Assembly: GCF_947487575.1 (NCBI RefSeq)
Contig: NZ_CANKXG010000002.1
Coordinates: forward strand, 62,001 to 126,000
DNA: 64,000 bases
DNA from: an uncultured Algibacter sp.
Lineage (GTDB): Bacteria > Bacteroidota > Bacteroidia > Flavobacteriales > Flavobacteriaceae
Direction: 5' to 3'
Shown: one piece after another, positions 17,946 through 25,586 of the stretch
Numbering within the stretch: the first letter of the stretch is position 1
How the letters are laid out: each line of letters opens with the position of its first letter
Program-made: the position numbers and the translations under genes
Notes under the pieces: generated by a model
The model's database searches: none
Seen by the model: only the letters and a program-made list of their open reading frames with translations
Told to the model about the DNA's origin: nothing

Positions 17946-19067
17946 TTAAGAAAACATATCTTTCACTTTTTCAAAGAAAGACTTATCTGAGCTTTCTGGT
18001 TTGGGTGAGAAATGCTCATCTTCCTGCATGGATTCAAAAAACTCTTTTTGTTGTTTATTTAGCGTTTTAGGGGTCCAAACATTTACGTGTACTAATAAAT
18101 CGCCTTTACCATAGCCGTTAATACTCGGAATTCCTTTTCCGCGTAAGCGCAAAATTTTACCAGACTGCACACCAGCTTCAACTTTTATACGTACCTTACC
18201 AGTAACTGTATCAATTTCTTTAGATGTTCCTAAAACAGCGTCAGGAAAACTTACATATAAATCATAATGTAAATTATCGCCTTCACGCTGCAGCTTATTG
18301 TGTGCTTCTTCTTCAATAACAACAATTAAATCACCAGAAATACCATTTCCAGGAGCTTCGTTTCCTTTCCCAGACACTTTAAGTTGCATACCATCTACAA
18401 CACCTGCTGGTATTTTTATAGAAACTGTTTCTTCTCCAACTTTTAATCCTTGTGCATCAGCATCACTAGGTTTTTTATCAATAATTTGTCCTGCACCACC
18501 ACAAACATTACATGGCGCAGAAGTCTGCATTCTTCCTAAAATGGTATTTGCTATACGTGTTACTTGCCCAGAACCATTACACGTAGAACAGGTTTTATAC
18601 GTAGTACCGGGTGCTTGAATTTTACGTTTTACTTTTACTTTTTTCTCAATGCCATTGGCTATTTCCTCTAAAGTAAGTTTAACACGAATACGAAGGTTGC
18701 TTCCCTTTACTCGACGTTGACCACCGCCACCGCCAAAACCAGAGAAACCACCACCAAAACCGCCACCACCAAAGATATCACCAAACTGACTGAATATATC
18801 GTCCATATTCATACCGCCACCGCCAAAACCACCGCCGCCGTTTTCAAAGGCTTGGTGACCGTATTGGTCATAACGTGCTTTTTTGTTGTCGTCGCTTAAT
18901 ACTTCGTATGCTTCTGCTGCTTCCTTAAATTTAGCTTCCGCACTTTTATCATCAGGGTTTTTATCAGGATGAAACTCAATCGCTTTCTTTCTATACCCCT
19001 TTTTAATTTCCGCAGCACTAGCGCCTTTATTAATACCTAATACTTCGTAATAATCTCTTTTAGCCAT
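17946..19067 (-). CDS. dnaJ: Chaperone DnaJ
   Basis: Co-chaperone that stimulates DnaK ATPase and delivers unfolded clients. 373 residues: J domain with HPDKNPDD (about residue 33), a glycine/phenylalanine region (about 75-118), a zinc-binding domain, then the C-terminal beta-barrel domains. Only two CxxCxGxG repeats are present (CSTCNGSG and CNVCGGAG), whereas E. coli DnaJ has four. One zinc site is therefore absent; I recall this as common in flavobacterial DnaJ. The start is 9 bp after the grpE stop. Confidence 0.96.
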   Translation of the reverse strand: MAKRDYYEVLGINKGASAAEIKKGYRKKAIEFHPDKNPDDKSAEAKFKEAAEAYEVLSDDNKKARYDQYGHQAFENGGGGFGGGGMNMDDIFSQFGDIFGGGGFGGGFSGFGGGGGQRRVKGSNLRIRVKLTLEEIANGIEKKVKVKRKIQAPGTTYKTCSTCNGSGQVTRIANTILGRMQTSAPCNVCGGAGQIIDKKPSDADAQGLKVGEETVSIKIPAGVVDGMQLKVSGKGNEAPGNGISGDLIVVIEEEAHNKLQREGDNLHYDLYVSFPDAVLGTSKEIDTVTGKVRIKVEAGVQSGKILRLRGKGIPSINGYGKGDLLVHVNVWTPKTLNKQQKEFFESMQEDEHFSPKPESSDKSFFEKVKDMFS

Positions 19068-19076
19068 ATCTTAATT

Positions 19077-19610
19077 TTATTGCCCTATAACTACTTTCGG
19101 AAAACGAATTACTTTTTCACCTAAAAGGTATCCCTTTTCGATAATGTCAATAATTTTTCCTTTCATATCATCAGTAGGAGCAGGTATTTGCGTAATTGCT
19201 TCGTGGTTGTCTGCATTAAAAACATCGCCCTTATTTACCTCCATAAGCTTTAAGCCTTTTTGTTCTAATGTTTTTATTAATTTCTGATAAATTAGTAATA
19301 CACCTTTACGCAACTCTTCGGCTTCTTTATCGTCTTCAATGTGAGTTAATGCGCGTTCAAAATCGTCTAAAACAGGTAATAATGTTTTCATAACATCTTC
19401 ACTAGCCGTCGAGAATAATTCTATACGCTCTTTTGCTGTACGTCTTTTATAATTTTCAAACTCTGCAAACAAACGTAAAAACTTATCTTTTTCTTGCTTT
19501 ACTTCAGCCTCTAGTTTTTCTTCAATAGTTTGCTCTTCAACTTCAACCGTTTCTGCTTGAGTGGATTCTACTTGCTCGTTTTCTATATCGCTTTTATCTT
19601 TTTTACTCAT
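19077..19610 (-). CDS. grpE: Nucleotide exchange factor GrpE
   Basis: Nucleotide exchange factor for DnaK. 177 residues: an acidic, disordered N-terminus (about residues 1-35), the long dimerising helix with FLRLFAEFENYKRRTAKERIEL, and the C-terminal beta domain with GYLLGEKVIRFPKVVIGQ. Forms a grpE-dnaJ operon with 9-bp spacing; dnaK is not in the window. Confidence 0.95.
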   Translation of the reverse strand: MSKKDKSDIENEQVESTQAETVEVEEQTIEEKLEAEVKQEKDKFLRLFAEFENYKRRTAKERIELFSTASEDVMKTLLPVLDDFERALTHIEDDKEAEELRKGVLLIYQKLIKTLEQKGLKLMEVNKGDVFNADNHEAITQIPAPTDDMKGKIIDIIEKGYLLGEKVIRFPKVVIGQ

Positions 19611-19778
19611 GGTAAATTCAATTTTTTCAATCTTAAATTTAAGTTGGCAAAAGTACTGCCAATATTATAAAAATGTCATAATGTCATTAAAATAATTTAA
19701 TTTTTTTTTGATAGCTTATGCCTAATTTTACGACATATCTACTTAATGATTTTAATTAATAACACTAAAACATTTAAA

Positions 19779-20432
19779 ATGAAAAAGAATTTTGTAAAAA
19801 TTTTATTTATTACTGCTTTAACAATGTCTTTTACAAGTTGTAAAGACAAAGCAAAAGAAGCTGAAACTACTGCTGCTGAAGCTGTGGAAGAAACTATAAA
19901 TTCTGAAAGCTATACTGTTAATACAGAAGCCTCAACAATAACATGGAAAGGGTTTAAGCCTACAGGATCGCATAACGGAACAATTGCTATTGATAGTGGT
20001 GTTTTGGATATTGCAAACGGAAACGTTGTTGGTGGTTCTTTTATAATTGACATGAAATCTATTACAGTAACTGATATTCCTGCTGAAGAAAAAGGAAATG
20101 CAAAACTTAAAGGGCATTTATCTAGTCCAGACTTTTTTGATATTGAAAAATACCCAAATGCAGGTTTTACAATTACAGGTTTAGAAAATGTTGAAGGTAA
20201 AATGATGCTTTCGGGTAACCTATCGCTTAAAGATGCTAAAAACAATGTAACATTTCCTGTAACTGTTACTAATGAAAATGGTGTTGTTACGCTTACTAGC
20301 GAAACGTTTACTATTGACAGAACAAAATGGAACGTGCAATACGGTTCTAAATCAATTTTTGATAATTTAGGTGATAAATTTATTAATGATGATATGGAAT
20401 TAAAAGTTATGGTTAAGGCTGCTAAGTCTTAG
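19779..20432 (+). CDS. YceI-family lipoprotein
   Basis: A lipid-binding lipocalin-like YceI protein. I start it at the ATG at 19779, because MKKNFVKILFITALTMSFTSC is a lipoprotein signal peptide; an in-frame ATG at 19746 would add 11 residues before it. The YceI domain runs from about residue 45 (TVNTEASTITWKGFKPTGSHNG) to the end (LKVMVKAA). YceI proteins bind isoprenoid-type lipids in the periplasm; the ligand here is unknown. It ends in a good terminator. Confidence 0.9.
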   Translation: MKKNFVKILFITALTMSFTSCKDKAKEAETTAAEAVEETINSESYTVNTEASTITWKGFKPTGSHNGTIAIDSGVLDIANGNVVGGSFIIDMKSITVTDIPAEEKGNAKLKGHLSSPDFFDIEKYPNAGFTITGLENVEGKMMLSGNLSLKDAKNNVTFPVTVTNENGVVTLTSETFTIDRTKWNVQYGSKSIFDNLGDKFINDDMELKVMVKAAKS

Positions 20433-20450
20433 TTAAAAATTTATTTTTTG

Positions 20451-20483
20451 AAAGCCACCTTATGAAAATAGGGTGGCTTTTTG
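20451..20483 (+). terminator. YceI gene terminator
   Basis: AAAGCCACC...GGTGGCTTTTT with an 11-12 base loop, 18 bp after the stop codon. Confidence 0.85.
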
Positions 20484-20495
20484 TTTTGGTTGAAG

Positions 20496-20572
20496 CTTGA
20501 CTTTGTAAAAAATTTCAGCTACCTTCGTTTACCGTCGGATATAAAACATTAAAAACGATTTCATATCCGACG
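20496..20572 (+). repeat. Element A1: left boundary of cassette array 1 (promoter-like sequence plus attC-like hairpin)
   Basis: About 90% identical to 36662-36742. First part: TTG and TACCTTCG 20 bases apart, resembling a Bacteroidota promoter reading into the cassette. Second part: TTCGTTTACCG (20524-20534) followed by the stem GTCGGATAT/ATATCCGAC (20534-20542, 20563-20571). It ends at the G of G^TTGGC, where the cassette begins. The TTCGTTTACCG is the exact reverse complement of 21799-21809 on the other side of the cassette. Confidence 0.7.
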
Positions 20573-20681
20573 TTGGCAATAATTAGAACGAAACCGAAAA
20601 CGAACTGCATTGAAACGAACTTATTATGGATTTCCGTAATTAAAATAAAATAAATAATCTGAAATTTGCTAAAATTAAATA

Positions 20682-21404
20682 ATGAAAAAAATAATATACT
20701 TAACTCTAATATCCATATTTCTATTTTCTTGTGTTAATCAATCTGAATACGACAAAGTAAAATTAGAAAACGATAAACTGAAAGCTGAATTAAACGAAAT
20801 TAAAAACGGAGCAGAATTTAGATTAAATCAAATTGTAGCTAATTTTGAAAATAAGAATTATTCTCAAATTGAAATTCTTGTAGACTCTCTGAAACAAATT
20901 CACCCTAACTCGGAAGAAAGTAAAAAAGCTATTTTAATAAATGAAAAATCTCAAAAAATAATTCTTGAAAGGAAAAAGAAAGAGGAAACAGAAAGATTAC
21001 TTAAAGAGAAAAATAGAGAAAAAACAAAAAAGGAAAAACTTAGACAAATAATAAGAATAAAACAATTTTATTCATCTAAACCAAATTCTGCTGGTGGTGT
21101 AGATTTTAATATAATTTGGCAAAATAAGTCTGATAAAACAGTAAAATATGCAACTTTTGAAGTAGTTCCATATAATGCTGTTGGTGATATTGTAGAATGT
21201 ACTATAAGGAATAGCTCAACATTTAGAGGGCAAGTTACAGGTCCTATTAAAAAGAATAAATGGAATGGTTATGGAACAACTTGGTCAAATGCTTGGTATA
21301 ATAATACAATAAAGAAAATAAAAATTACTGGAGTTGATATTGACTATGTAGATGGCACATCTGAAACATTATACAGTAGTGATATTGAATATGTGAAATA
21401 TTAA
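20682..21404 (+). CDS. Hypothetical lipoprotein with coiled coil, cassette 1
   Basis: 240 residues. The N-terminus MKKIIYLTLISIFLFSCVNQ is a lipoprotein signal peptide with Cys at 17. Residues 25-45 and 85-130 are predicted coiled coil, the latter very lysine/glutamate-rich. The C-terminal 110 residues (VDFNIIWQNKSDKTVKYATFEVVPYNAVGD) look like a small beta-sandwich of the kind that carries a FxxK-type extracytoplasmic domain; I do not recognise a named family. It is the first gene of cassette 1. Its more AT-rich codon use differs from neighbours, consistent with acquisition. Confidence 0.75.
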   Translation: MKKIIYLTLISIFLFSCVNQSEYDKVKLENDKLKAELNEIKNGAEFRLNQIVANFENKNYSQIEILVDSLKQIHPNSEESKKAILINEKSQKIILERKKKEETERLLKEKNREKTKKEKLRQIIRIKQFYSSKPNSAGGVDFNIIWQNKSDKTVKYATFEVVPYNAVGDIVECTIRNSSTFRGQVTGPIKKNKWNGYGTTWSNAWYNNTIKKIKITGVDIDYVDGTSETLYSSDIEYVKY

Positions 21405-21408
21405 AAAA

Positions 21409-21660
21409 ATGAAAAGAACTAAAAAATTTATAACCACAATTTTAATTATTATTGGTGTTTTATTTTCTTATGGAATTTGCAGAGGAATTTACGATGCAAA
21501 CTATAACCCAAAGTTAAGTTTACTTTCAATTGGAATGACTATAAACGGAATGAACCCAATTAGTAGTTATGGATATAAATTAGGAATTCATACAAACCCA
21601 GAAATACAAAAAAGGATTGATAATTTTAGAGAAGGTTCAGAAAAATATAATAATTATTAA
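21409..21660 (+). CDS. Small hypothetical membrane-anchored protein, cassette 1
   Basis: 83 residues. One N-terminal hydrophobic segment (FITTILIIIGVLFSYGICRG, about 7-26) followed by a short extracytoplasmic tail. It starts 4 bp after the preceding stop, so the two genes are translated from one transcript. No family recognised. Confidence 0.6.
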   Translation: MKRTKKFITTILIIIGVLFSYGICRGIYDANYNPKLSLLSIGMTINGMNPISSYGYKLGIHTNPEIQKRIDNFREGSEKYNNY

Positions 21661-21672
21661 ATATAAAAAACT

Positions 21673-21800
21673 ATTGCCAACACCGTATAAAAATAATTGC
21701 GGTTTAGTGCTTAATCAAAGGTCGTTGCGTGTTTGTAACGTCTGATTTTCCTTCGGAAAATCCTCGCATACAAACCCGCAACTATTCTTATACATAAACG
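21673..21800 (+). repeat. attC-like site B1 (3' end of cassette 1)
   Basis: Long imperfect hairpin: left arm 21677-21702 and right arm 21776-21801 share GTATAArAATArTTGCGG with two purine transitions. A nested hairpin GATTTTCC/GGAAAATC sits in the middle (about 21744-21762). The left edge is ATTGCCAAC; the right edge is ACGGTAAACGAA. Arm sequence is closely related to site B2 at 40380. Confidence 0.7.
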
Positions 21801-21820
21801 GTAAACGAACCTCGCCAAAA

Positions 21821-22726
21821 TCAACCCAATAAATCCTCTAAAGCAGATTTCAAACAGTTGTATTTAAAATAAAACCCTTTATCTTCTATTTTTTTAGAAC
21901 TTACACGTTGGCTTTCAAATAATAAAATATGCATATCTCCTAAAACGAGTTTCATAAAAAGCTTAGGAATATTTGGCATAAATAACGGTTTGTTTAAAAT
22001 TTTTGTTGCAGTTTTTGTTAGTTCCTTATTAGATACTGGGTTTGGTGCAACGCCATTGTAAATGCCATCTATCTCTTTTTCTAGAGTATATAAAAATAGA
22101 TTTGCTAAATCTTGAATATGTATCCATGATTGCCATTGCTTACCACTACCAAAAGCGGCTCCTAACCCGAATTTAATAGGTTTTACAATTTCTTGTAATG
22201 CTCCTCCTTTATTTGATAATACTAAACCAATTCTGATTTTTGAAACGGTAATGTCTAATTTTGAAAATTCATCAACAGCTTGTTCCCAAACTGAAACCAC
22301 TTGCCCTAAAAATGAGGAGCTAATTTCGTTATGGGTTTGATCGTAATAGTTAGTTAATGAATCTGGATAAATACCAATGGCACTTGCTGAAACCACTTGT
22401 TTAACTTGATGTTTTACACCTTTTAAAGAATGGATTAGTAATGCTGTGGTCTCCGTTCTACTAGATATAATTTCTTTTTTATAGCTGGAAGTCCAACGTT
22501 TTGATACGGTTGCTCCTGCTAAATGTATAATAGCATCAACATCTTGAAAGCAATATGAATCAATTTCTTTTGCTTTTGGGTTCCAATAAAATCCTTTATA
22601 ATTTTCGCTTTGTACTATCTTGGATTTACTAGTTGTTAAGTAGTTTACACTTATGTCTTTCTCATGACAAAGTTTGACTATTTCTTGACCTACCAATCCT
22701 GTTGCACCAGTTATTAAAACACGCAT
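21821..22726 (-). CDS. TIGR01777-type NAD(P)-dependent epimerase (SDR superfamily)
   Basis: 301 residues. Extended SDR of the YfcH group. Nucleotide-binding motif ITGATGLVGQEIV (residues 4-16), IIHLAGATVSKRW (about 65-77), active-site region SASAIGIYP (about 113) and C-terminal domain FMPNIPKLFMKLVLGDM. The substrate is unknown for this group; NADP binding is likely. The gene's 3' end directly borders cassette array 1, 20 bp from its boundary. Confidence 0.88.
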   Translation of the reverse strand: MRVLITGATGLVGQEIVKLCHEKDISVNYLTTSKSKIVQSENYKGFYWNPKAKEIDSYCFQDVDAIIHLAGATVSKRWTSSYKKEIISSRTETTALLIHSLKGVKHQVKQVVSASAIGIYPDSLTNYYDQTHNEISSSFLGQVVSVWEQAVDEFSKLDITVSKIRIGLVLSNKGGALQEIVKPIKFGLGAAFGSGKQWQSWIHIQDLANLFLYTLEKEIDGIYNGVAPNPVSNKELTKTATKILNKPLFMPNIPKLFMKLVLGDMHILLFESQRVSSKKIEDKGFYFKYNCLKSALEDLLG

Positions 22727-22987
22727 TTTCTTTTTTTATAAAGTTACAAAATGGTTACAGGGTTTACTAAAATTTTATAGAAGGTTTAACAGAGTTAAGA
22801 AAAATAGAAATTTTTAAGAAAAAAGAAAGAAGGTAAAAGTGAAAAGTAAAAAAATTAAATCGCGTAAAGGCTCTAAAACACAAAGCAAAACTATAACTCT
22901 CATCTGAAAACTAAGACTGTGACTGAAAACTTATTTAGTTGCCCTTAGCATTTAACTCCAATAATTATTTAATTGAGTCGTTGAATG

Positions 22988-23689
22988 TTACGCTTCTTTG
23001 CAAGCGCGTAACATTTCACGCTTTCCTGGTGGCCCTGGAAGTCTTTCAACTTTAAATCCAACAGCTTGCATCGCTCTGCGCACACTCCCTTTTGCTGAGT
23101 AGGTTACTAATATGCCATTTGGTTTTAAGGCATTGTACATTATTTCGAAAATGGTTTCTGTCCATAATTCGGGTTGTACTCTGGCTCCGAAAGCATCAAA
23201 ATAAATAATATTATGTGTTTCTGTGTCTCTAATTTCTGAAAATAATTGTTTACGCTTTACTAATATAAAACCATCTTTTATTTGATTTCTTTCTTCCCAT
23301 GGGGTTTCATGAATTTTTTGGAAAAGTATTTCGTCATTTTCGACTTTTAGTGTTTCGGTATAGTTCAACGCTTTTATTTCATCTTCTGAAACAGGATAGG
23401 CTTCTACTCCATTATAATTAATGTTTAATTTTAATTTTTTGGCTTCTAGAAGTGTTATGAAAGCGTTTAAACCTGTGCCAAATCCTATTTCTAGAATGGA
23501 TATGGATTCTTTGACCTTTCGACTGCGCTCAAGGTGACATTCTTGATTACAGAAATGATGCAAACCATGTTTAATAAATACATGATAGGCTTCTTGTATG
23601 GCGCCATGTTTAGAATGGTATTGCTCATTCCACTCTGGTATTTGAATGGTTGTTGAGCCATCTGCGGTGATTATTATTTCGCGTTTCAT
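22988..23689 (-). CDS. mnmD: tRNA U34 methyltransferase MnmD with an in-frame repeat insertion
   Basis: SAM-dependent methyltransferase that completes mnm5s2U at the wobble position of several tRNAs. 233 residues: N-terminal HGAIQEAYHVFIKHGLHHF, SAM motif I ILEIGFGTGLNAFITL (about 68-83), catalytic NIIYFDAFGARVQPELW (about 155) and C-terminal LPGPPGKREMLRA. It is the stand-alone MnmD, without the FAD-dependent MnmC1 domain. Residues 51-64 (ECHLERSRKVKESI) come from a short interspersed repeat inserted in frame just before motif I, where relatives have no such segment. Whether the enzyme works is unknown. Confidence 0.85.
   Translation of the reverse strand: MKREIIITADGSTTIQIPEWNEQYHSKHGAIQEAYHVFIKHGLHHFCNQECHLERSRKVKESISILEIGFGTGLNAFITLLEAKKLKLNINYNGVEAYPVSEDEIKALNYTETLKVENDEILFQKIHETPWEERNQIKDGFILVKRKQLFSEIRDTETHNIIYFDAFGARVQPELWTETIFEIMYNALKPNGILVTYSAKGSVRRAMQAVGFKVERLPGPPGKREMLRACKEA
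23508..23543 (-). repeat. Short interspersed repeat inside mnmD
   Basis: On the minus strand it reads TGTCACCTTGAGCGCAGTCG followed by AAAGGTCAAAGAATCC. I recognise this from memory as the widespread Bacteroidota intergenic repeat TGTCACCCTGAGCGCAGTCG (usually intergenic). Here it keeps the frame open. Confidence 0.75.
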
Positions 23690-23724
23690 TTTTATATTTT
23701 AAAGTTGAAAATTTGTTGTTTGTT

Positions 23725-23872
23725 GCGTTAGGGATTGAAGCGGCATCCTTTTTTATTAACAAGACTCAAACATTATTTTGAACTAATATTTAACAGATAA
23801 CCACGTCCTTCGTCCTCGCTATGACATTATAAAAAAGATATAGCGGAAAGCCCGACCCTTGTGGTAACGCCC
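23725..23872 (-). repeat. Interspersed repeat R, copy 2
   Basis: GCGTTAGGGATTGAAGCGGCATCC at one end, AAAAAAGATATAGCGGAAAGCCCGACCC...TAACGCCC at the other. It lies 23 bp beyond the DUF4920 stop codon. The centre contains a second short repeat (TGTCATAGCGAGGACGAAGG on the minus strand). Confidence 0.78.
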
Positions 23873-23895
23873 AAAACTTGAAATTTCATGTTTTT

Positions 23896-24399
23896 TTATT
23901 GTGCAACTAAAACACTGTTAGCCTCGAAGGAATAAGTGCGTTTTGGTGTGATAATACTCGCTATTTCTTCTGGTGATTTACCAGCATCTTCTGCATAATG
24001 ACGTTGCTCATTGACCGAGATTTCTTTAACAAAAGCTTTTCCGTTAATAATGACTTGTTTACCCGATATATCTTTAGGAACAAAAAAACCATAGTCTTTA
24101 AATTTTACCATAACTTCGTTTTCATCGTCTAAATTTAATCGCATCCAACAGCCTTTGGCTTGACAAACTTCTTTTACCTCTGCAATAATTTTTGAGTTAA
24201 TACTATCACCTGTATTCATGGTTTTATAATGTGCCGCCATGGAGCTTGCAGTAATGGCATCATTGGCGATAATTTCTTTTCCGAAAGAGGCATATTCTAT
24301 TTTTTCTGTTTTTGTTGGAGTTTCAACATCTTCTTGACTTTTATTTTTGCAAGAGTTTAACATTAAAAAGCACATAATCATTACGGTAACTGACTTCAT
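23896..24399 (-). CDS. DUF4920 lipoprotein
   Basis: 167 residues. Signal peptide with lipobox LMLNSC (Cys at 16), so membrane-anchored in the periplasm. The domain from about residue 38 has the family features: KIIAEVKEVCQAKGCWMRL with a CxxxxC pair (about 83-89), MVKFKDYGFFVPKDISGK and VKEISVNEQRHYAEDAGKS. The cysteine pair suggests a metal site or disulphide. Function unknown. Divergent from ilvE. Confidence 0.82.
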   Translation of the reverse strand: MKSVTVMIMCFLMLNSCKNKSQEDVETPTKTEKIEYASFGKEIIANDAITASSMAAHYKTMNTGDSINSKIIAEVKEVCQAKGCWMRLNLDDENEVMVKFKDYGFFVPKDISGKQVIINGKAFVKEISVNEQRHYAEDAGKSPEEIASIITPKRTYSFEANSVLVAQ

Positions 24400-24464
24400 G
24401 ATGCAAATATTTCAATTTTAGACGATTTATGTAAATATACCGCTTTTTTAAAAACGTTTTTCTT

Positions 24465-24472
24465 TAAATTTG
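24465..24472 (+). promoter_or_regulatory. Promoter -7 box (TAAATTTG) before ilvE
   Basis: Fits TAnnTTTG and ends 21 bases before the chosen ATG at 24494. This spacing supports that start over the ATG at 24470, which would overlap the box. Confidence 0.5.
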
Positions 24473-24493
24473 TATCATCTAATAACGAGACTT

Positions 24494-25561
24494 ATGAATA
24501 CCATAATCAACGATATAGAGGTTATAAAGACTAAAACTTCTAAAATCAACGATGTAGATTTTGACAATTTAAAGTTCGGGCATGTTTTTTCTGATCACAT
24601 GTTAGAATGTAATTTTAAAGATGGTAAATGGCAAGCACCTAAGGTAATGCCTTACCAACCTATTGTGTTAGATCCATCTGCTAAAATATTTCACTACGGG
24701 CAATCTGTTTTTGAGGGCATGAAAGCGTATAAAGATATTGATGAGAATGTCTGGTTATTTCGTCCGTTAGATAATTTTAAGCGTTTGAACATTTCGTCAA
24801 AGCGATTGGCTATTCCTGAACTTCCTGAAAATTATTTTATGGACGGTTTAAAGGCTTTACTGGAAATTGATAAAGATTGGATTCCTAGAAAAGATGGTAG
24901 CTCTTTATATATAAGGCCTTTTGTTTTTGCTTCTGGAAATGGTTTTCACGCCTCGCCTGCCGATGAATATAAGTTTATAATTTGTACAGCGCCTTCTGGA
25001 GCTTATTTTGCTGGAGAAGTAAGGGTTTTAATTGAAGAAAAATATTCGAGGTCTGCAAATGGCGGTGTTGGTTTTGCTAAAGCTGGAGGTAATTATGCCG
25101 GACAGTTTTACCCAACCCAATTAGCTATTGAAAAAGGCTACCAACAGGTTATTTGGACTGATGATAATACACACGAATATATTGAAGAAGCTGGTGCGAT
25201 GAATATTTTTATTCGGATTAATGATACTTTAATTACTGGACCAACTAGTGATAGGATTCTTGACGGTATTACTCGTAAAAGTATTATTGAACTCGCTGAA
25301 GCGGAAGGTATTAATGTTGAAGTTAGAAAAATAACGGTTTCGGAAGTTGTTGAAGCTGCTAAAAGTGGGGCGTTAAAAGAAATGTTTGGTGCAGGAACTG
25401 CAGCGGTTATATCTCCTATTTCTGGTTTTGGATATAAGGACGCTGATTATGAGTTACCAAAACTTGATAATACTTATGCTAGTTTCTTAAAGAAACGTAT
25501 CACTGATATACAAACTAATAAAACTGAAGACCCTTTTGGATGGCGGTATTCAGTTAAGTAA
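24494..25561 (+). CDS. ilvE: Branched-chain amino acid aminotransferase
   Basis: PLP enzyme that makes (and breaks down) leucine, isoleucine and valine by transamination with glutamate. 355 residues from the ATG at 24494; the longer start at 24470 places residues before a promoter box. The motifs fit class II BCAT: FEGMKAYKDIDENVWLFRP, the PLP lysine in GFAKAGGNYAGQFYPT (about 193), EEAGAMNIFI and GAGTAAVISPI. Its terminator has been split by an IS (25587-26976), so transcripts may now run into the element. Confidence 0.95.
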   Translation: MNTIINDIEVIKTKTSKINDVDFDNLKFGHVFSDHMLECNFKDGKWQAPKVMPYQPIVLDPSAKIFHYGQSVFEGMKAYKDIDENVWLFRPLDNFKRLNISSKRLAIPELPENYFMDGLKALLEIDKDWIPRKDGSSLYIRPFVFASGNGFHASPADEYKFIICTAPSGAYFAGEVRVLIEEKYSRSANGGVGFAKAGGNYAGQFYPTQLAIEKGYQQVIWTDDNTHEYIEEAGAMNIFIRINDTLITGPTSDRILDGITRKSIIELAEAEGINVEVRKITVSEVVEAAKSGALKEMFGAGTAAVISPISGFGYKDADYELPKLDNTYASFLKKRITDIQTNKTEDPFGWRYSVK

Positions 25562-25570
25562 TTGAAATAA

Positions 25571-25580
25571 AAAAGCAGCC
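25571..25580 (+). terminator. Left arm of a split ilvE/MazG-like terminator
   Basis: AAAAGCAGCC here and GGCTGCTTTT at 26982-26991 are exact reverse complements. In the uninterrupted genome they would form a bidirectional terminator between convergent genes; the IS now separates them by 1.4 kb. Confidence 0.7.
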
Positions 25581-25586
25581 CAATGA

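Larger units (their letters stand above)
20573..21800 (+). mobile_element. Integron-like gene cassette 1
   Basis: The insert starts GTTGGCAAT (20572-20580) and its 3' hairpin starts with the exact reverse complement ATTGCCAAC (21673-21681). It carries two co-directional hypothetical genes on the plus strand with the attC-like site after them, as in integron cassettes. No integrase is present. Confidence 0.65.

Noticed and set aside
17828-18070. Open frame of 80 codons overlapping the 3' end of dnaJ
   Set aside because: Runs through terminator hairpins and antisense to dnaJ; no protein-like composition.
18298-18899. Two plus-strand open frames inside dnaJ
   Set aside because: They mirror the glycine-rich and zinc-finger regions of dnaJ in antisense, giving proline/threonine-rich products only.
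20573-21800. Transposon or prophage origin for the inserts
   Set aside because: No transposase, integrase or phage gene and no fixed terminal repeats; end sequences are paired within each insert but differ between inserts.
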